DNA of 64,000 nt, taken from assembly GCA_020055645.1 (NCBI GenBank), contig CM034546.1, forward strand, positions 104,925,812 through 104,989,811. The letters run 5' to 3'. The translations under genes were made by a program, and so were the position numbers. Numbering within the stretch: the first letter of the stretch is position 1; each line of letters starts with the position of its first letter. Origin of the DNA: Tomocerus qinae (Eukaryota; Arthropoda; Collembola; Entomobryomorpha; Tomoceridae). Below, one piece after another: positions 25,616 through 36,080 of the stretch. Below the pieces are notes generated by a model, which saw only the letters and a program-made list of their open reading frames with translations, ran no database searches and had not been told where the DNA came from.

Positions 25616-26176
25616 TACATATAAATCCTATCTACCATGCAACTATAATCTTCCTTCGCCTTCAGCACTAAATACGTCTACTAATAACTATTTTATACTA
25701 CATGGTTCTGTATTTCTGTAGTACATTATCCAAGTTATAAAACTATACACAAAAACAACCAAAGCACTCCGACCAAATTGCCTAAAATTGAAAATTTTTA
25801 CTAAAAATTTAAAATATTTAACTCCGAACCGAGGTCCAACGCTTTCATTGTCTTCGTAAATAGTCCTCTTACTCTTGAAACGTAAGGGGATAATACAATA
25901 ATTAAGAGTACCATACTAATATTGTATTCTTGTACTACCCGTAACTCACGTCACTCTTAACGAGTTTGTCAAATAAAGCATAAAATAGAATTTTATGACA
26001 CTCTTCCGTCCACAGCAAGTGAAAAATAGTCTTGTAGTGCATTTTAAAGTAGGAAAGTTTGCCATCCGGTTATTATAGCTCTAAATTCCGAATGAAGGTC
26101 AAGTTTAAAACGACAAGGTGAAACACTCAATTATGGCCATTAGATAAAAGTTAAGATACACAAAGCCAATCATGTA
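25616..26176. other. Intergenic, nothing recognised
   Basis: AT-rich spacer between two transposon remnants. No frame, repeat or RNA gene that I can support. Confidence 0.45.
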
Positions 26177-26374
26177 CAGTATGTATTGAAAGTGGGTATA
26201 CATAGGAGTTTATGGGTATACATAGAATTTTAGTATCCATAGCATTTTCATTGTTAGTATACAGTACACAAGTTCAATTTGCAATTTTTACCAGCCAATT
26301 ATTATTTCATTGTTCGTCTCTCTTTCCTTCTTTTCGCAATAAACAATGTGTTGCTTCAATCTGAAGAACTCAAT

Positions 26375-26494
26375 ATGGATAAACTGTCAATAAAAGAGCG
26401 AATTAAAATTGTAAAGATGCGGGCAACAATGTCGTTACGAAAGGTGGCTGAGGAATTCACTATCCTGGAAAGACAGTTAGCATCAAAACAGTAG
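26375..26494 (+). pseudogene. Mariner-type transposase N-terminus (left copy), truncated
   Basis: Forty residues starting MDKLSIKERIKIVKM and continuing LRKVAEEFT, the first helix-turn-helix of mariner-like transposases that binds the inverted repeat. It stops at TAG 26492-26494. The same sequence occurs inverted at about 27320-27439. Confidence 0.7.
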
Positions 26495-26768
26495 CAGTTA
26501 CCACAGATCATAATGATCATGATCACTTGACCTTGATCATCATCAACCCGCGGCACATCCCTATGGGGAAATTAAAAAATGAAAAGTGGGTGGGAAAAGC
26601 TCGCCAATGACGTCATTGGCGAAGGCTTATTTACATAGAGATCCCCAAGTGGGGGGAATTAGGGATCGGCTGTAGTCATGTAAATTTTCCACACATTTTC
26701 AATTGTTCCGAACCCCCAATAAATCGAATAATACACCATTCCTTCTCAGTATATTATATTCTATTTTC

Positions 26769-27148
26769 CTTGGATCATCATGGTCACTTGATCATGATCA
26801 TCATGGTCACTTGATCATGATCACCATGGTCACTTGATCATGATCATCATGGTCACTTGATCATGATCATCATGGTCACTTGATCATGATCATCATGGTC
26901 ACTTGATCATGATCATCATGGTCATTTGATCATGATCATCATGGTCACTTGATCATGATCATCATGGTCATTTGATCATGATCATCATGGTCACTTGATC
27001 ATGATCATCATGGTCACTTGATCATGATCATCATGGTCACTTGATCATGATCATCATGGTCACTTGATCATGATCATCATGGTCATTTGATCATGATCAT
27101 CATGGTCATTTGATCATGATCATCAAAGGTCACTTGATCATGATCAAG
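26769..27148. repeat. 23-bp minisatellite (GATC-rich), about 16 copies
   Basis: The unit is GGTCACTTGATCATGATCAT plus CAT, repeated with a C/T variant (GGTCA[C/T]TTGAT). Each unit contains the 12-bp palindrome TGATCATGATCA. A single diverged unit at 26500-26540, before the C/G-rich insert, suggests the array was once larger or was split. It lies inside the mariner-type element. Confidence 0.93.
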
Positions 27149-27265
27149 TTTCATCTAACCAATTCCTAACTTGTATGGCATAATGTGGGGGAGCACTGTC
27201 TTGCTGAAACCAAATGTTGTAAGGATCCACTCCCTTAGCATCCAATTCAGAAATCAAAAAATTGT
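27149..27265 (-). pseudogene. Mariner transposase catalytic fragment
   Basis: The minus strand reads PYNIWFQQDSAPPHYA followed by VRNWLD. This is the conserved block around the second catalytic Asp of mariner/IS630 transposases (QQDxAPxH). It is open for about 39 codons and runs into the GATC-rich minisatellite on one side. Only this part of the DDE/D core survives. Confidence 0.8.
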
Positions 27266-27319
27266 CGTCCTACTTTTGGTAAGTTTTTGACGGAACTAGT
27301 CCTATCAAACTGAGCTAAT

Positions 27320-27439
27320 CAAATGTTCTGATGCTAACTGTCTTTCCAGGATAGTGAATTTCTCAGCGACCTTTCGTAACGACATTGTTGTCCGCATCTT
27401 TACAATTTCAATTCGCTCACTTATTGACAGTTTATCCAT
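27320..27439 (-). pseudogene. Mariner-type transposase N-terminus (right, inverted copy)
   Basis: Inverse complement of the left transposase head: start codon complement at 27437-27439, then the same MDKLS reading. Present because the right arm of the element is a copy of its 5' end. Followed by unrelated sequence rather than by the rest of the gene. Confidence 0.65.
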
Positions 27440-28210
27440 ATTGAGTTCTTCAGATTGAAACAACGCATTATTTATTGCGAAAAGAAGGAAAGAGAGAAGA
27501 ACAATGAAAGCTTAGATGATGATATGAAAGATATTGAGCTTTTGTACTATGAACTAACAATGAAAGTGCTATGGATACTAAAGTTCTATGTATACCCATA
27601 AACTCCTATGTATACCCACTTTCAATACATACTGTACATGTGTATAAAGTGCCAATTAAAGTTGTTTTTGCTACACATTATGGAGTAGTGAGGCAGAGCT
27701 CAAACAACAGAAAGTATGTAGTAGCTCAAAGGATCTCGTTCTATCGTAACACACTAACTGTAATGAATTCCCTGTTTAACATAATTTATCACTCATTTTA
27801 TTGATTTCAACGTGGAATGACGTGGTTGTAAAAATGTAGTACCTGGTTTAAATGTGAAAATTCCTGAATCCATTGTTACATATGTAATTTGTACCACCTT
27901 CGTTAATGTACTACTAATTTATCTGTGAATAATTTTTTTGATCTGTGTTCTAACTCGATTTTTACCCGTGATGATTGTCGCTTGAAGTGTTACACAAAAG
28001 ATTTGAAAATAAGATATTTAAAACTAAAAATAATATTAATGAACAATGAAAAACCCTGCGAACATTATTGTGTACTAGTTGAATCCTAGCACATAAAGTG
28101 TGCTAGAAAATGTTGAAATCAGTAAATTTCTAGCGACTGCGCATTGGCCGGAATTTCATAGACCCACCGTTGATTGGACTTAGTACTGATAGTCTAAGTC
28201 TAGTCCTTGC

Positions 28211-28312
28211 TCATTAATTACAAAATATTACCCTTACTCATTAATTACAAAATATTACCCTTACTCATTAATTACAAAATATTACCCTTACTCATTGATT
28301 ACAAAATATTAC
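28211..28312. repeat. 27-bp tandem repeat, about 4 copies
   Basis: Units read TCATTAATTACAAAATATTA followed by CCCTTAC at 28211, 28238, 28265 and 28292; the last is slightly diverged. The surrounding 27635-28590 holds no gene I can support. Confidence 0.9.
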
Positions 28313-28590
28313 GGACAAATATACAAACCTTAATACAAGAATAGTGAAAGAATTACATGTCCCACTTTATGTTTAAAAGATTATGTTTATGTAGAGTAAT
28401 AAAGATTGTTCGTTTTGCTCGCAAACATAATTATAATCACCTTAAGGCTGGCTCTACGGGTTTTCACCTTTTACTAAATACTGCTAACTCTCGCGCCGTA
28501 GAGCAACATAAAACATGAAATCCCATAATTCCAAGTTAGAGTCAGTAGTGTATCGTATACTCTAACTGTTTTGTACCCTGTCACAGATTC

Positions 28591-28776
28591 CAAGCACGTA
28601 TCCAGGAATTTGACCAAGGGGGGGCAGACAAAAATATATTGGCAAATTTATCTAATATTCGCGCGAAGCGCGAAAATTTTTTGGATTTTTACCTTTTTTG
28701 ACAAAAAAATCGTCTTTTTTTTGGGACCTCAGGGGGGGCCCGGGCCCCCCCGGCCCCCCCTCTGGATACGTGCTTG
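28591..28776. mobile_element. Short inverted-repeat element (186 bp), copy 1
   Basis: The 15-bp terminal inverted repeats are perfect: CAAGCACGTATCCAG and CTGGATACGTGCTTG. The interior has a palindromic 'cgcgcgaagcgcg' and a G/C-rich end (GGGGGGGCCCGGGCCCCCCC). AGATTC lies directly on the left and, one base away, on the right, a possible target duplication. Two further copies are at 30528-30712 and 48341-48515. No coding capacity. Confidence 0.85.
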
Positions 28777-29570
28777 AAGATTCTACAGATGTGTTAGTTT
28801 GAGAAGTTGAAATTAATATTTAATTGTGATACAAATAATTAGTATATCAAAGGTCAAAAATATTATTTGGTAAAGAAACGACATACATAATTGGGCTGGG
28901 CTGCAACCGCAATCACAAATCAGTCGCAAAACTTTTCATTTCAGGTTTTCTTATTTGCGGTTGGTAATAGAGTGACATCCTACTCAATGATATCAATCTC
29001 CTCATATAATATCGGAAAATCGTGATTTGACCTTTTGGGGTCACTTTTGGAGATTTTGTAAAGATACCAAAAAGAAAGAGGAGAAAAATATCTAGTGAAC
29101 CTAGAGCTTACTTTTCTCAATTACGCCATTAGTAACGACTACAGATCTAATGAATCCGTCTCATAGGCTCTTTTGCATGTATTAACTTTGGCAGAAAATG
29201 GCTCAACTTTTTATTTTCAAAAATCAAAAAATACTATTTTATTTGCTTTAAAAAAATTATAAGGACTAGGTTCACTAGATAATAAGTCGAAGAATCTTCA
29301 CTTTCAAATTTGGGTTCGTACGCCCTGTGGTAATGGAGGTAGGAGGATTTTGTGAAACGTAATGGAAATTCGTAGAACCAACCTTAACGTCAACAAAGTA
29401 GCCAAAGAATTCACGGAGCAATGAAATCTAAGCCGTTACGTACGTACAAATTGCATACAATTGTTGAGTGAAATTGCTTTTATGCATAGCAAAGCCAGAT
29501 GTCATGCTTCCATTCCTTTTCACTTTTACTATTCTCCGATTAATTCTTGGCATGCTTGAAACGACCTAAT
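28777..29570. other. Intergenic, nothing recognised
   Basis: AT-rich spacer with no coherent open frame, inverted repeat or tandem repeat. Confidence 0.45.
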
Positions 29571-29994
29571 ATTATTATAAATTGGAGTATTATTATAAAT
29601 TGGAGTATTATTATAAATTGGAGTATTATTATAAATTGGAGTATTATTATAAATTGGAGTATTATTATAAATTGGAGTATTATTATAAATTGGAGTATTA
29701 TTATAAATTGGAGTATTATTATAAATTGGAGTATTATTATAAATTGGAGTATTATTATAAATTGGAGTATTATTATAAATTGGAGTATTATTATAAATTG
29801 GAGTATTATTATAAATTGGAGTATTATTATAAATTGGAGTATTATTATAAATTGGAGTATTATTATAAATTGGAGTATTATTATAAATTGGAGTATTATT
29901 ATAAATTGGAGTATTATTATAAATTGGAGTATTATTATAAATTGGAGTATTATTATAAATTGGAGTATTATTATAAATTGGAGTATTATTATAA
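29571..29994. repeat. 18-bp minisatellite, 23 perfect copies plus a partial one
   Basis: The unit ATTGGAGTATTATTATAA repeats without a single change from 29581 to 29994 (23 x 18 bp). Because 18 is a multiple of three, two frames are open throughout, but the repetitive translation (IINWSI or YYYKLE) is an artefact. The same unit occurs about 1.8 times at 39769-39800. Perfect identity suggests very recent expansion, or an assembly-sensitive region. Confidence 0.96.
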
Positions 29995-30039
29995 ACTAGC
30001 CGGTCACAGGGCTCAGGCCCTGTTATAAATAAAGCTAGT
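29995..30039 (+). mobile_element. Hairpin-plus-CTAG end, possible Helitron-like 3' terminus
   Basis: Right after the 18-bp array come CTAGCCGGT, then a hairpin (CAGGGC-TCAG-GCCCTG at 30007-30022), 12 nt, and CTAG followed by T (30035-30039). Helitrons end in a short hairpin 10-15 nt before CTRR and insert before T, which fits. A similar module follows the 40-bp array at 41753-41800. I see no convincing 5' TC end or Rep/helicase gene, so this is tentative. Confidence 0.4.
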
Positions 30040-30527
30040 GTTTATTCCGGGGTAATATTCTAAGATGGATAGTATGTATTTCAGAAGCTTATTTCCGTCA
30101 CCCACCTGGTGCGTGAGGGGAAGCAGTTTATTTGCTTGGTCGGATAAAACAGAATAACACTTGGCAGCGTAGACGTAAGTTGTAGGTAAACATCCCATCC
30201 AATGCAAAAGATGGAACATCCAAACCCATCCATCCCATCATCACCAAACACCCAAGAAAAGATCAACATCTTATCCAGCCCACCACCAATTCAAATAAAG
30301 TAATCCAACTAATATAGCCCATCCCCAGTTTTCAAATAAAGTACCATTACAGCCATCACCAACACATCCCTTTCAGCCAATTCATACACCTGGATGGGGA
30401 TGTTGGGTATAATGGATGGGATGCTTACATCTAAAGGTGGGCAGTATGCACAATGATGAGTCAGATTAACATAGACGTAACATTATACCCCAAGTCAAAA
30501 ATGTGACCATAATGGGTGACCAGAGTG
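30040..30527. other. Unassigned sequence downstream of the minisatellite
   Basis: Contains C/A-rich stretches with recurrent 'cccatcc' and 'catccc' words near 30190-30410, a loose simple-sequence bias. No gene supported. Confidence 0.4.
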
Positions 30528-30712
30528 CAAGCACGTATCCAGGAATTTGACCAAGGGGGGGCACACAAAAACATATTGGCAAATTTTTCTAATATTCGCG
30601 CGAAGCGCGAAAATTTTTTGGATTTTTAACCTTTTTTACAAAAAAATCGTCTTTTTTTGGGACCTTAGCGGGGGCCCGGGCCCCCCCGGCCCCCCCTCTG
30701 GATACGTGCTTG
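30528..30712. mobile_element. Short inverted-repeat element (185 bp), copy 2
   Basis: Same orientation and nearly the same sequence as 28591-28776, with the same 15-bp terminal repeats. AGAGT occurs on both flanks (30522-30526 and from 30713), supporting a 5-bp target duplication. It abuts the left arm of the next inverted repeat at 30721. Confidence 0.85.
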
Positions 30713-31469
30713 AGAGTAAGTATTGTCGACACCAGATCACTTCTTCTGTACAGATAGGTATTGGTGCTATCCTTTATGTACTATTTTAGTTTCCATAGGG
30801 TTAGATTTGTCGCCCGTCCGGTGTGTGTTAAATTGGGTTTTAACCTGTGACAGCTATGTCACGCCTTACTGCCCTGTACGAAAGTCATTTTGGATATGAT
30901 CGCTAGGCTGTTTCCAGTTTCGGGGCAGGAATGTGAAAAACAACATAAATTGGGTAATATGGTTATTTTCAGTCTGCACTCTGTACATGTTCAAAAAAAT
31001 TGCTTTTTTATTAACCTTAATTGTAATTATCAATTATTGAAACGTAACTCCTTACAAATTATTGATAAAAACATAAAGCAAACATGATGGATAATTGTTG
31101 TTAGAAGAAATCAGTGAAACATTTACATTTTACGTATTTAAATGAGAATACAGAATATAGCACTGCACTTTGAAATAATTGTGGAGATCATTGTTGCGTC
31201 TCATTGGATGTTGTTGCCAGTAAGTCCAGGAAATAAATACCAAAGACAGGGAACGAAAGCGGTGAGAAGGCCGAGTTAAATCGCAATAAGATACCAGATA
31301 TTTAGGATTGATCCACATGTTACGTAATCAAAAAATTTAGCGGTTTTTAGAACCACCTTTTTCCTCTGACATCTACTGTCAACATTTGCCGGACTCCCCT
31401 ATGGTATGTCATCATAATAAGTTCGAATCAAAAATTCAATTCGAATGCCTAAAATTTTATTTATTAAGG

Positions 31470-32572
31470 AGGCTCACCACGGAAGCCTTCATAGCAACCG
31501 GGCCTATCTAAATGCATGTTAAAAAATGTTTTACTTCTGGCTTAATTACTCCCGAAGGATAAGACCGATTTTTTTGGGACTTACATTTTTGGAATCATGG
31601 ACTATCGAGGAATGGATCAGGGCGGATGGATTTTTGATGCGTTGCTTTAAATGCTTTAAAAAATCAAAGTCCAAAAAAAGTGAATCAGTTTCAGTTTTTA
31701 TACAATGTTGATTTTCTTTGCACCATTTAAAACTATTTAAATCTATCCGCCCTCGTGTAATTCTCGATAGTCCAGAATTCCAAAAATGTAAGTCCTATAA
31801 AAATCGGCCTTATCCTTCGGGAGGAATAAAGCTTGATGTAAAGCATTTTTTAACACGTATTTCGATAGGCCCTTGCGGTTGCTATGCAGGGACGACATTC
31901 TGAACCCCTTAGCAAGGGGAAATCGCAAGCAAATATTGAGTTACCACAGGAGTTGCTATTGTCCATATTCTCATCATTGTCGTAGATTTAACTTTGCTAT
32001 CGTTGTCGTAGGAATAGGGAAATTCCATAGCGCTGCTACAAAACACGATTCTCATCCCATAATTTTGCCACAGCATAGCAAATATCTGTCGCAAAGTTAG
32101 CGCAAACTGAGAGCTACCGCAACTTTGCGATCACATTGTTGAAGGCACTTGGAGATTGGAGACACTTGTGATCCCTATGGTTACTTTGACAATATCAATT
32201 GCAATTTGATAATCTCCGGTCTCGGACTCCGTAGTACGACTGTCAAGTGCCATGCATATTGAAGTGCAAGACATTAGGCAACTGTAATTTCCATGACTAC
32301 AGTCACTCGTAAAGTAGTACCTCAATCAATGCCTAACACCCTTCCCACACTACTCCATACCTTGGAGTTGGAACATCCATGCCGATAAGTACCGTTACCT
32401 AGGACAACTTATCAAAAACTGCTACAACGTCGCAAACTTGCTAGGACGCTGCTAACTGACATGAGAATATGGATTTATTTTGACATCGCAAGTAGACATA
32501 GCAACTCTTGCGATATCGCAAATTTACCACAAAAGTTCAGAATACCGTCCCGTGGTGAGCTTTCTTAAAGCA
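31470..32572. mobile_element. Composite foldback / Harbinger-type MITE
   Basis: Outer imperfect inverted repeats: 'ggctcaccacgg' near 31474 and 'ccgtggtgagc' near 32556. Inside lie a foldback at about 31497-31875 (arms starting 'gggcctatc' and ending 'gataggccc') and, at 31892-32552, sequence ending GGGACGACATTCTGAAC / GTTCAGAATACCGTCCC. These ends match the termini of the complete Harbinger at 32829-35908, and the first ~240 bp of both are nearly identical. It is therefore a non-autonomous relative that the neighbouring transposase could mobilise. No target duplication was found. Confidence 0.65.
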
Positions 32573-33141
32573 AAATTTTATTCATTACTTACCTGCTTCA
32601 TGTTTATCGTAAGTAGACAAGAAACAGCATTTACGGTCATATTCAAAATCCAAAATATCTTACAGATATATGCAGCCAATCTATATCAAGTAAATTAAAT
32701 CTTATTAAAACCTGAAACATTGTCTAGCCCATTTCCATTACCTAAAGTGTGACTATTGACTATTTATAATGCACTTTTTCATTAATGTATTATTATCTGT
32801 AAATATTGTCATTGTTCGTCACCCTACCAGGAACGATATTCTGAACCCCATAGCAAGGGGAAATCGCAAGCAAATATTGAGTTACCACAGGAGTTACTAT
32901 TGCCCATATTCTCATCATTGTCGTAGATTTAACTTTGCTATCGTTGTCGTAGGAATAGGGAAATTCCATAGCGCTGCTACAAAACACGATTCTCATCTCC
33001 TGATTTTGCTACAACATAGCAGAAACCTGTCGCAAAGTTAGCACAAACTGAAAGCTACCGCAACTTTGCGATCTAAGCTTTTGAAGTAGGAGAATTCTTG
33101 TATCAGTCCTTCCTACGTTCACTTTGAAAAAAATATCAAAC

Positions 33142-34360
33142 ATGGAGATTTTGTGGGCTGTTGAGGAAGATGCAAGAAGAAGTTTGGCTCGTGCCCGTCT
33201 TTTTCGAAATAGAACGAATGTCTTGGAAATTTATGATGACAAACGTCTCATTACAGATTTCCGATTTCCAAAAAATGAGATCATGCAAATAATTGATATG
33301 TGTCAAAGCTTACAACGAAAAACCCTCAAACCTTCTGCTCTTCCCGTGCATATTCAAGTTTTAACTACGTTAAGGTACTTAGAGATACTTAATTCAAAAA
33401 TCTTAAACAAAAGAATGAATTTTAATTTTAAATGTTCATTTTTATGAAATTATTACGCTATAATTGTTAATTAGATTTCTGGCCCGAGGAACATTTCAAG
33501 ACGATGTAAAAGATATAATTGGCATCTCGCAACCAAGTGTAAGCAGAATAATTGGTGACGTTTGTAGCATAATATGCTCCCGAGCCCACGAATTCATAAA
33601 ATTCCCTTCAGAGGAAGAGCAAAAAATTATCAAAGTAAAATTTTATGAAAAGTATGGCTTTCCAAATGTTATCGGGATAATAGATGGCACGCACATATTT
33701 ATCAAAACGCCCAGTGAAGAGATGGAGACGATGTTTGTATGCAGAAAAGGAGGACATTCCATAAACGTCCAACTAGTATGCGATTTTGACATGATGATAA
33801 CTGATATAGTTGTTAAATGGCCAGGTTCAACTCACGACAGTTTCATGTGGAGCACTTGTGGATTACGGCAGACATTTGTGGAACAAAATCCTAATGGATG
33901 GTTATTGGGTAATTAAAATGAATACTAATTTATGATAAGCTGTTATCCTAAATACAATAAATCTGATACAGGTGACGAAGGATATCCGTGTGAGCCTTGG
34001 CTTCTTACGCCATTTGAGAGGCCACAAAATTCTTCTCAGCAAAAATTCAATAAAGCGTTTGCCAGCAATAGAAGCCAAGTTGAAAGAACCATCGGATTAT
34101 TCAAGTCTGTATTTCGCCGCTTTGATAAAAGTGGAGGAATCATTTTGTACGAACCAAGGAGAGTGTGCCAATTTATTGTTGCTGCGGCTGTTCTTCACAA
34201 TATTCGCCGTACTCTTAAATTACCTGAAGATGAAACTTTTGAAACGCCTGAATTCTTTGACCCGCCTGATAATGCTGCAAATGAAATGTCTGCAAACGAA
34301 ATCACAATGAGAGGTAATTTGGTGAGAGAAGAGGTCTGCCAAAACTTTTTTGGTTTCTAA
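33142..34360 (+). CDS. HARBI1-like PIF/Harbinger DDE transposase
   Basis: Exons 33142-33374, 33475-33908 and 33972-34360 join in phase (2, then 1) into 351 residues. The protein would cut and join the transposon ends. The core motifs are in order: LRFLARGTFQ, QPSVSRII (helix-turn-helix-like), GIIDGTH with catalytic Asp148, WPGSTHDSF with Asp199, LLGDEGYP, PWLLTPF and SQVERTIG with Glu260, followed by the usual AAAVLHNI. All expected catalytic residues are present and no frame is broken, so the gene may be functional. The start is the first Met in the frame; 33124-33141 upstream is also open but lacks an ATG. The convergent partner gene lies about 250 bp downstream on the other strand. Confidence 0.85.
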
Positions 34361-34613
34361 TTCAATTGTTATAAAATTGTTAAATCACACCAAATATATT
34401 GTTGCATGTTTAGCGTTATTTTTGTTTGTATTCTTTATTCGTTGTTTTAATTACTATGATTTATGGTATTATATAACATAACAGTTAACAAACAACTCCA
34501 AGCTCTATAAACTAACAATTATATTGAACTGTAATGTGAGTATTTGTGTGATTGGTGTACGTTGTTATTAAAACCCTTGTAATCCATTTGGTTTGAATTT
34601 CATATGTTATTAA

Positions 34614-35639
34614 CTACAAATACCCTAAGGCGGAATACTTTTTCTTTTTCAAATCCAATAGCTCCATTAGTGAGTTGTCGATTCCTCTAACATGAGTCAA
34701 AATATCATTTTGAGTACAAAGCATATTATTTGAGATTTTCGCACGAGCTGCTTCTTTGGTAGTAATCTTACGCTGTTTGCTTGTCTCCTTTAAAATAGAT
34801 TATACTTAAACATGGCATTATTTATAGTGGTATAATTAAATTAAATAATAATTACAGTATGGGTCTCGGAGCTTTCAATTGGCAATAGGCTAGGTTCTGA
34901 TAGATTTTCTGATGCACTTTCTGGGACCTGTGAAGCAACGGTGTCAACCTGTGGAAAATAAAATAATTGTATACATAATAGTACATAATAATAGTACATT
35001 TGAAGTTATTTATTTTTAGAAAAGAGATTTTCAGTGTACATTAATCGCTTGAAGTATTGGTTCAGCACTACTGTCAAACCCAGAAGAAACTCCTGTTATC
35101 CACGTACTACCGTAAAACTTGACCATTGATAACTCAATTATGGTTAAAGAATGTACTTTTTCTTCGAAAATGGTCAACGGATCGTCGATTTCAGATTCTC
35201 CCCCTCCGGTCTTATTTAAACGAGTGAATTCCGCAAAAGCTTTCTTTTTTACACGACTTTTTAGATCTCTATACTTGTCTTGCATTTGTTTTTCGTCTCT
35301 CCTAATGTTTGAAATTGCATTCACCTGAAATTGTATTTGTTCGAATTATTGTCAATTCTATAATTGTATTTGTAGGTAAAACCTATCACAGAACACATTA
35401 TACGTACTGTAGTATGAAATTTTATTGCTCACCCTATCAGAAATAGATTTCCATGTCTCTTTTTTCCGATCATGATCAATATTCGCCGAAAAGTTACCAA
35501 ATAAAGTTTTATGGTTTTCCAATATTGCCGTTATCAATTCATTTTCCTCTGCGCTAATCCAGTTAGGTCGTCTTGTCTTGCCACCCGTACTTCCTAAGTT
35601 TAATGAACACCTTGGTCCAAGTCTTCTTTTTGATGCCAT
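34614..35639 (-). CDS. Myb/SANT-like DNA-binding protein of the Harbinger element
   Basis: Minus-strand exons 35639-35433, 35324-35040, 34948-34856 and 34787-34614, all phase 0, giving 252 residues. Residues ~20-105 form a Myb/SANT-like trihelix domain of the kind found in NAIF1 and Harbinger accessory proteins: RPNWISAEENELI, TWKSISDRV, KYRDLKSRVKKK and then KTGGG. In known Harbinger elements such proteins bind the transposon ends and bring the transposase into the nucleus. The C-terminal part is acidic/Ser-rich, followed by a helical end with LMELLDLKKKK. Reading through the first donor would give a 93-residue truncated form. Complete and unbroken in the model. Confidence 0.78.
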
Positions 35640-36080
35640 TCTTCTAACTTTCAGTAGATTCGGATTATATCAGAAATATTCGAAAAATCTCATTGCTTAC
35701 GATTTTCATAGTACTTTTTATCTAATTGGTAGCTTTGATATTTTACATGCTCATTGCTAGTTGTGACGTAAGAATCGCAAAGTTGCTATACGACGCTGCT
35801 AACAGTGTAACAGTGGTGAGAATATGGGTATATTTTGAAATCGCAAGTTGACCATAGCAACTCTTGCGATGTCGTAAATCTGCTACAGAGTTCAGAATAT
35901 CGTTCCAGGGTGGTATTATTTCGTACAGGCAGTAAGGCGTGACATAGCTGTCACAGGTTAAAACCCAATTTAACACACACCGGACGGGCGACAAATCTAA
36001 CCCTATGGAAACTAAAATAGTACATAAAGGATAGCACCAATACCTATCTGTACAGAAGAAGTGATCTGGTGTCGACAATA

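Larger units (their letters stand above)
26177..27634. mobile_element. Degenerate Tc1/mariner-type element with duplicated inverted head, 1458 bp
   Basis: Terminal inverted repeats start CAGTATGTATTGAAAGTGGG on both ends and are flanked by TA (26175-26176, 27635-27636). They extend beyond 90 bp and even include the first ~120 bp of the transposase gene on both sides, pointing in opposite directions. The interior holds a 23-bp minisatellite and a scrap of the catalytic domain on the minus strand. A mariner-like transposon has thus been rearranged into a foldback by duplicating its 5' end. It cannot encode a transposase. A 22-bp perfect palindrome containing TGACGTCA lies at 26601-26622. Confidence 0.82.
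32829..35908. mobile_element. PIF/Harbinger transposon, apparently complete (3.08 kb)
   Basis: Terminal inverted repeats GGAACGATATTCTGAAC and GTTCAGAATATCGTTCC. Inside are the two diagnostic genes facing each other: a HARBI1-like DDE transposase (33142-34360, +) and a Myb/SANT-like DNA-binding protein (34614-35639, -). Both can be spliced into full frames without a stop. Subterminal regions carry repeated 'ctgctac', 'cgcaaagtt' and 'atagc' words, likely binding sites. No clean 3-bp target duplication was found: the flanks are CCA and AGG. Confidence 0.85.
30721..36080. repeat. Inverted repeat pair (about 163-bp arms) enclosing nested transposons
   Basis: 30721-30883 and 35919-36080 are near-identical inverse complements. 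They start TATTGTCGACACCAGATCAC on the left and share 'gtcgcccgtccggtgtgtgt' and 'cctgtgacagctatgtcacg'. They enclose a foldback/Harbinger-type MITE and a full Harbinger transposon. Most likely they are the ends of an older element into which the others inserted; the right arm lies only about 10 bp from the Harbinger end. Host-like sequence remains at 30884-31469 and 32573-32828, where I see nothing further. Confidence 0.75.

Noticed and set aside
28571..28777. Pro/Gly-rich peptide frames (GPPRPP) at 28.6 and 30.6 kb
   Set aside because: They are translations of the G/C runs at the end of the short inverted-repeat element and recur with each copy.
29547..30028. Two long open frames (about 150 codons) of IINWSI / YYYKLE repeats
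   Set aside because: They arise solely because the 18-bp minisatellite is a multiple of three without stops; they are not a repeat protein gene.
32829..35908. Classical 3-bp TA-rich target duplication for the Harbinger element
   Set aside because: The flanking triplets are CCA and AGG, not duplicates. I kept the element on the strength of its ends and genes but do not claim a duplication.
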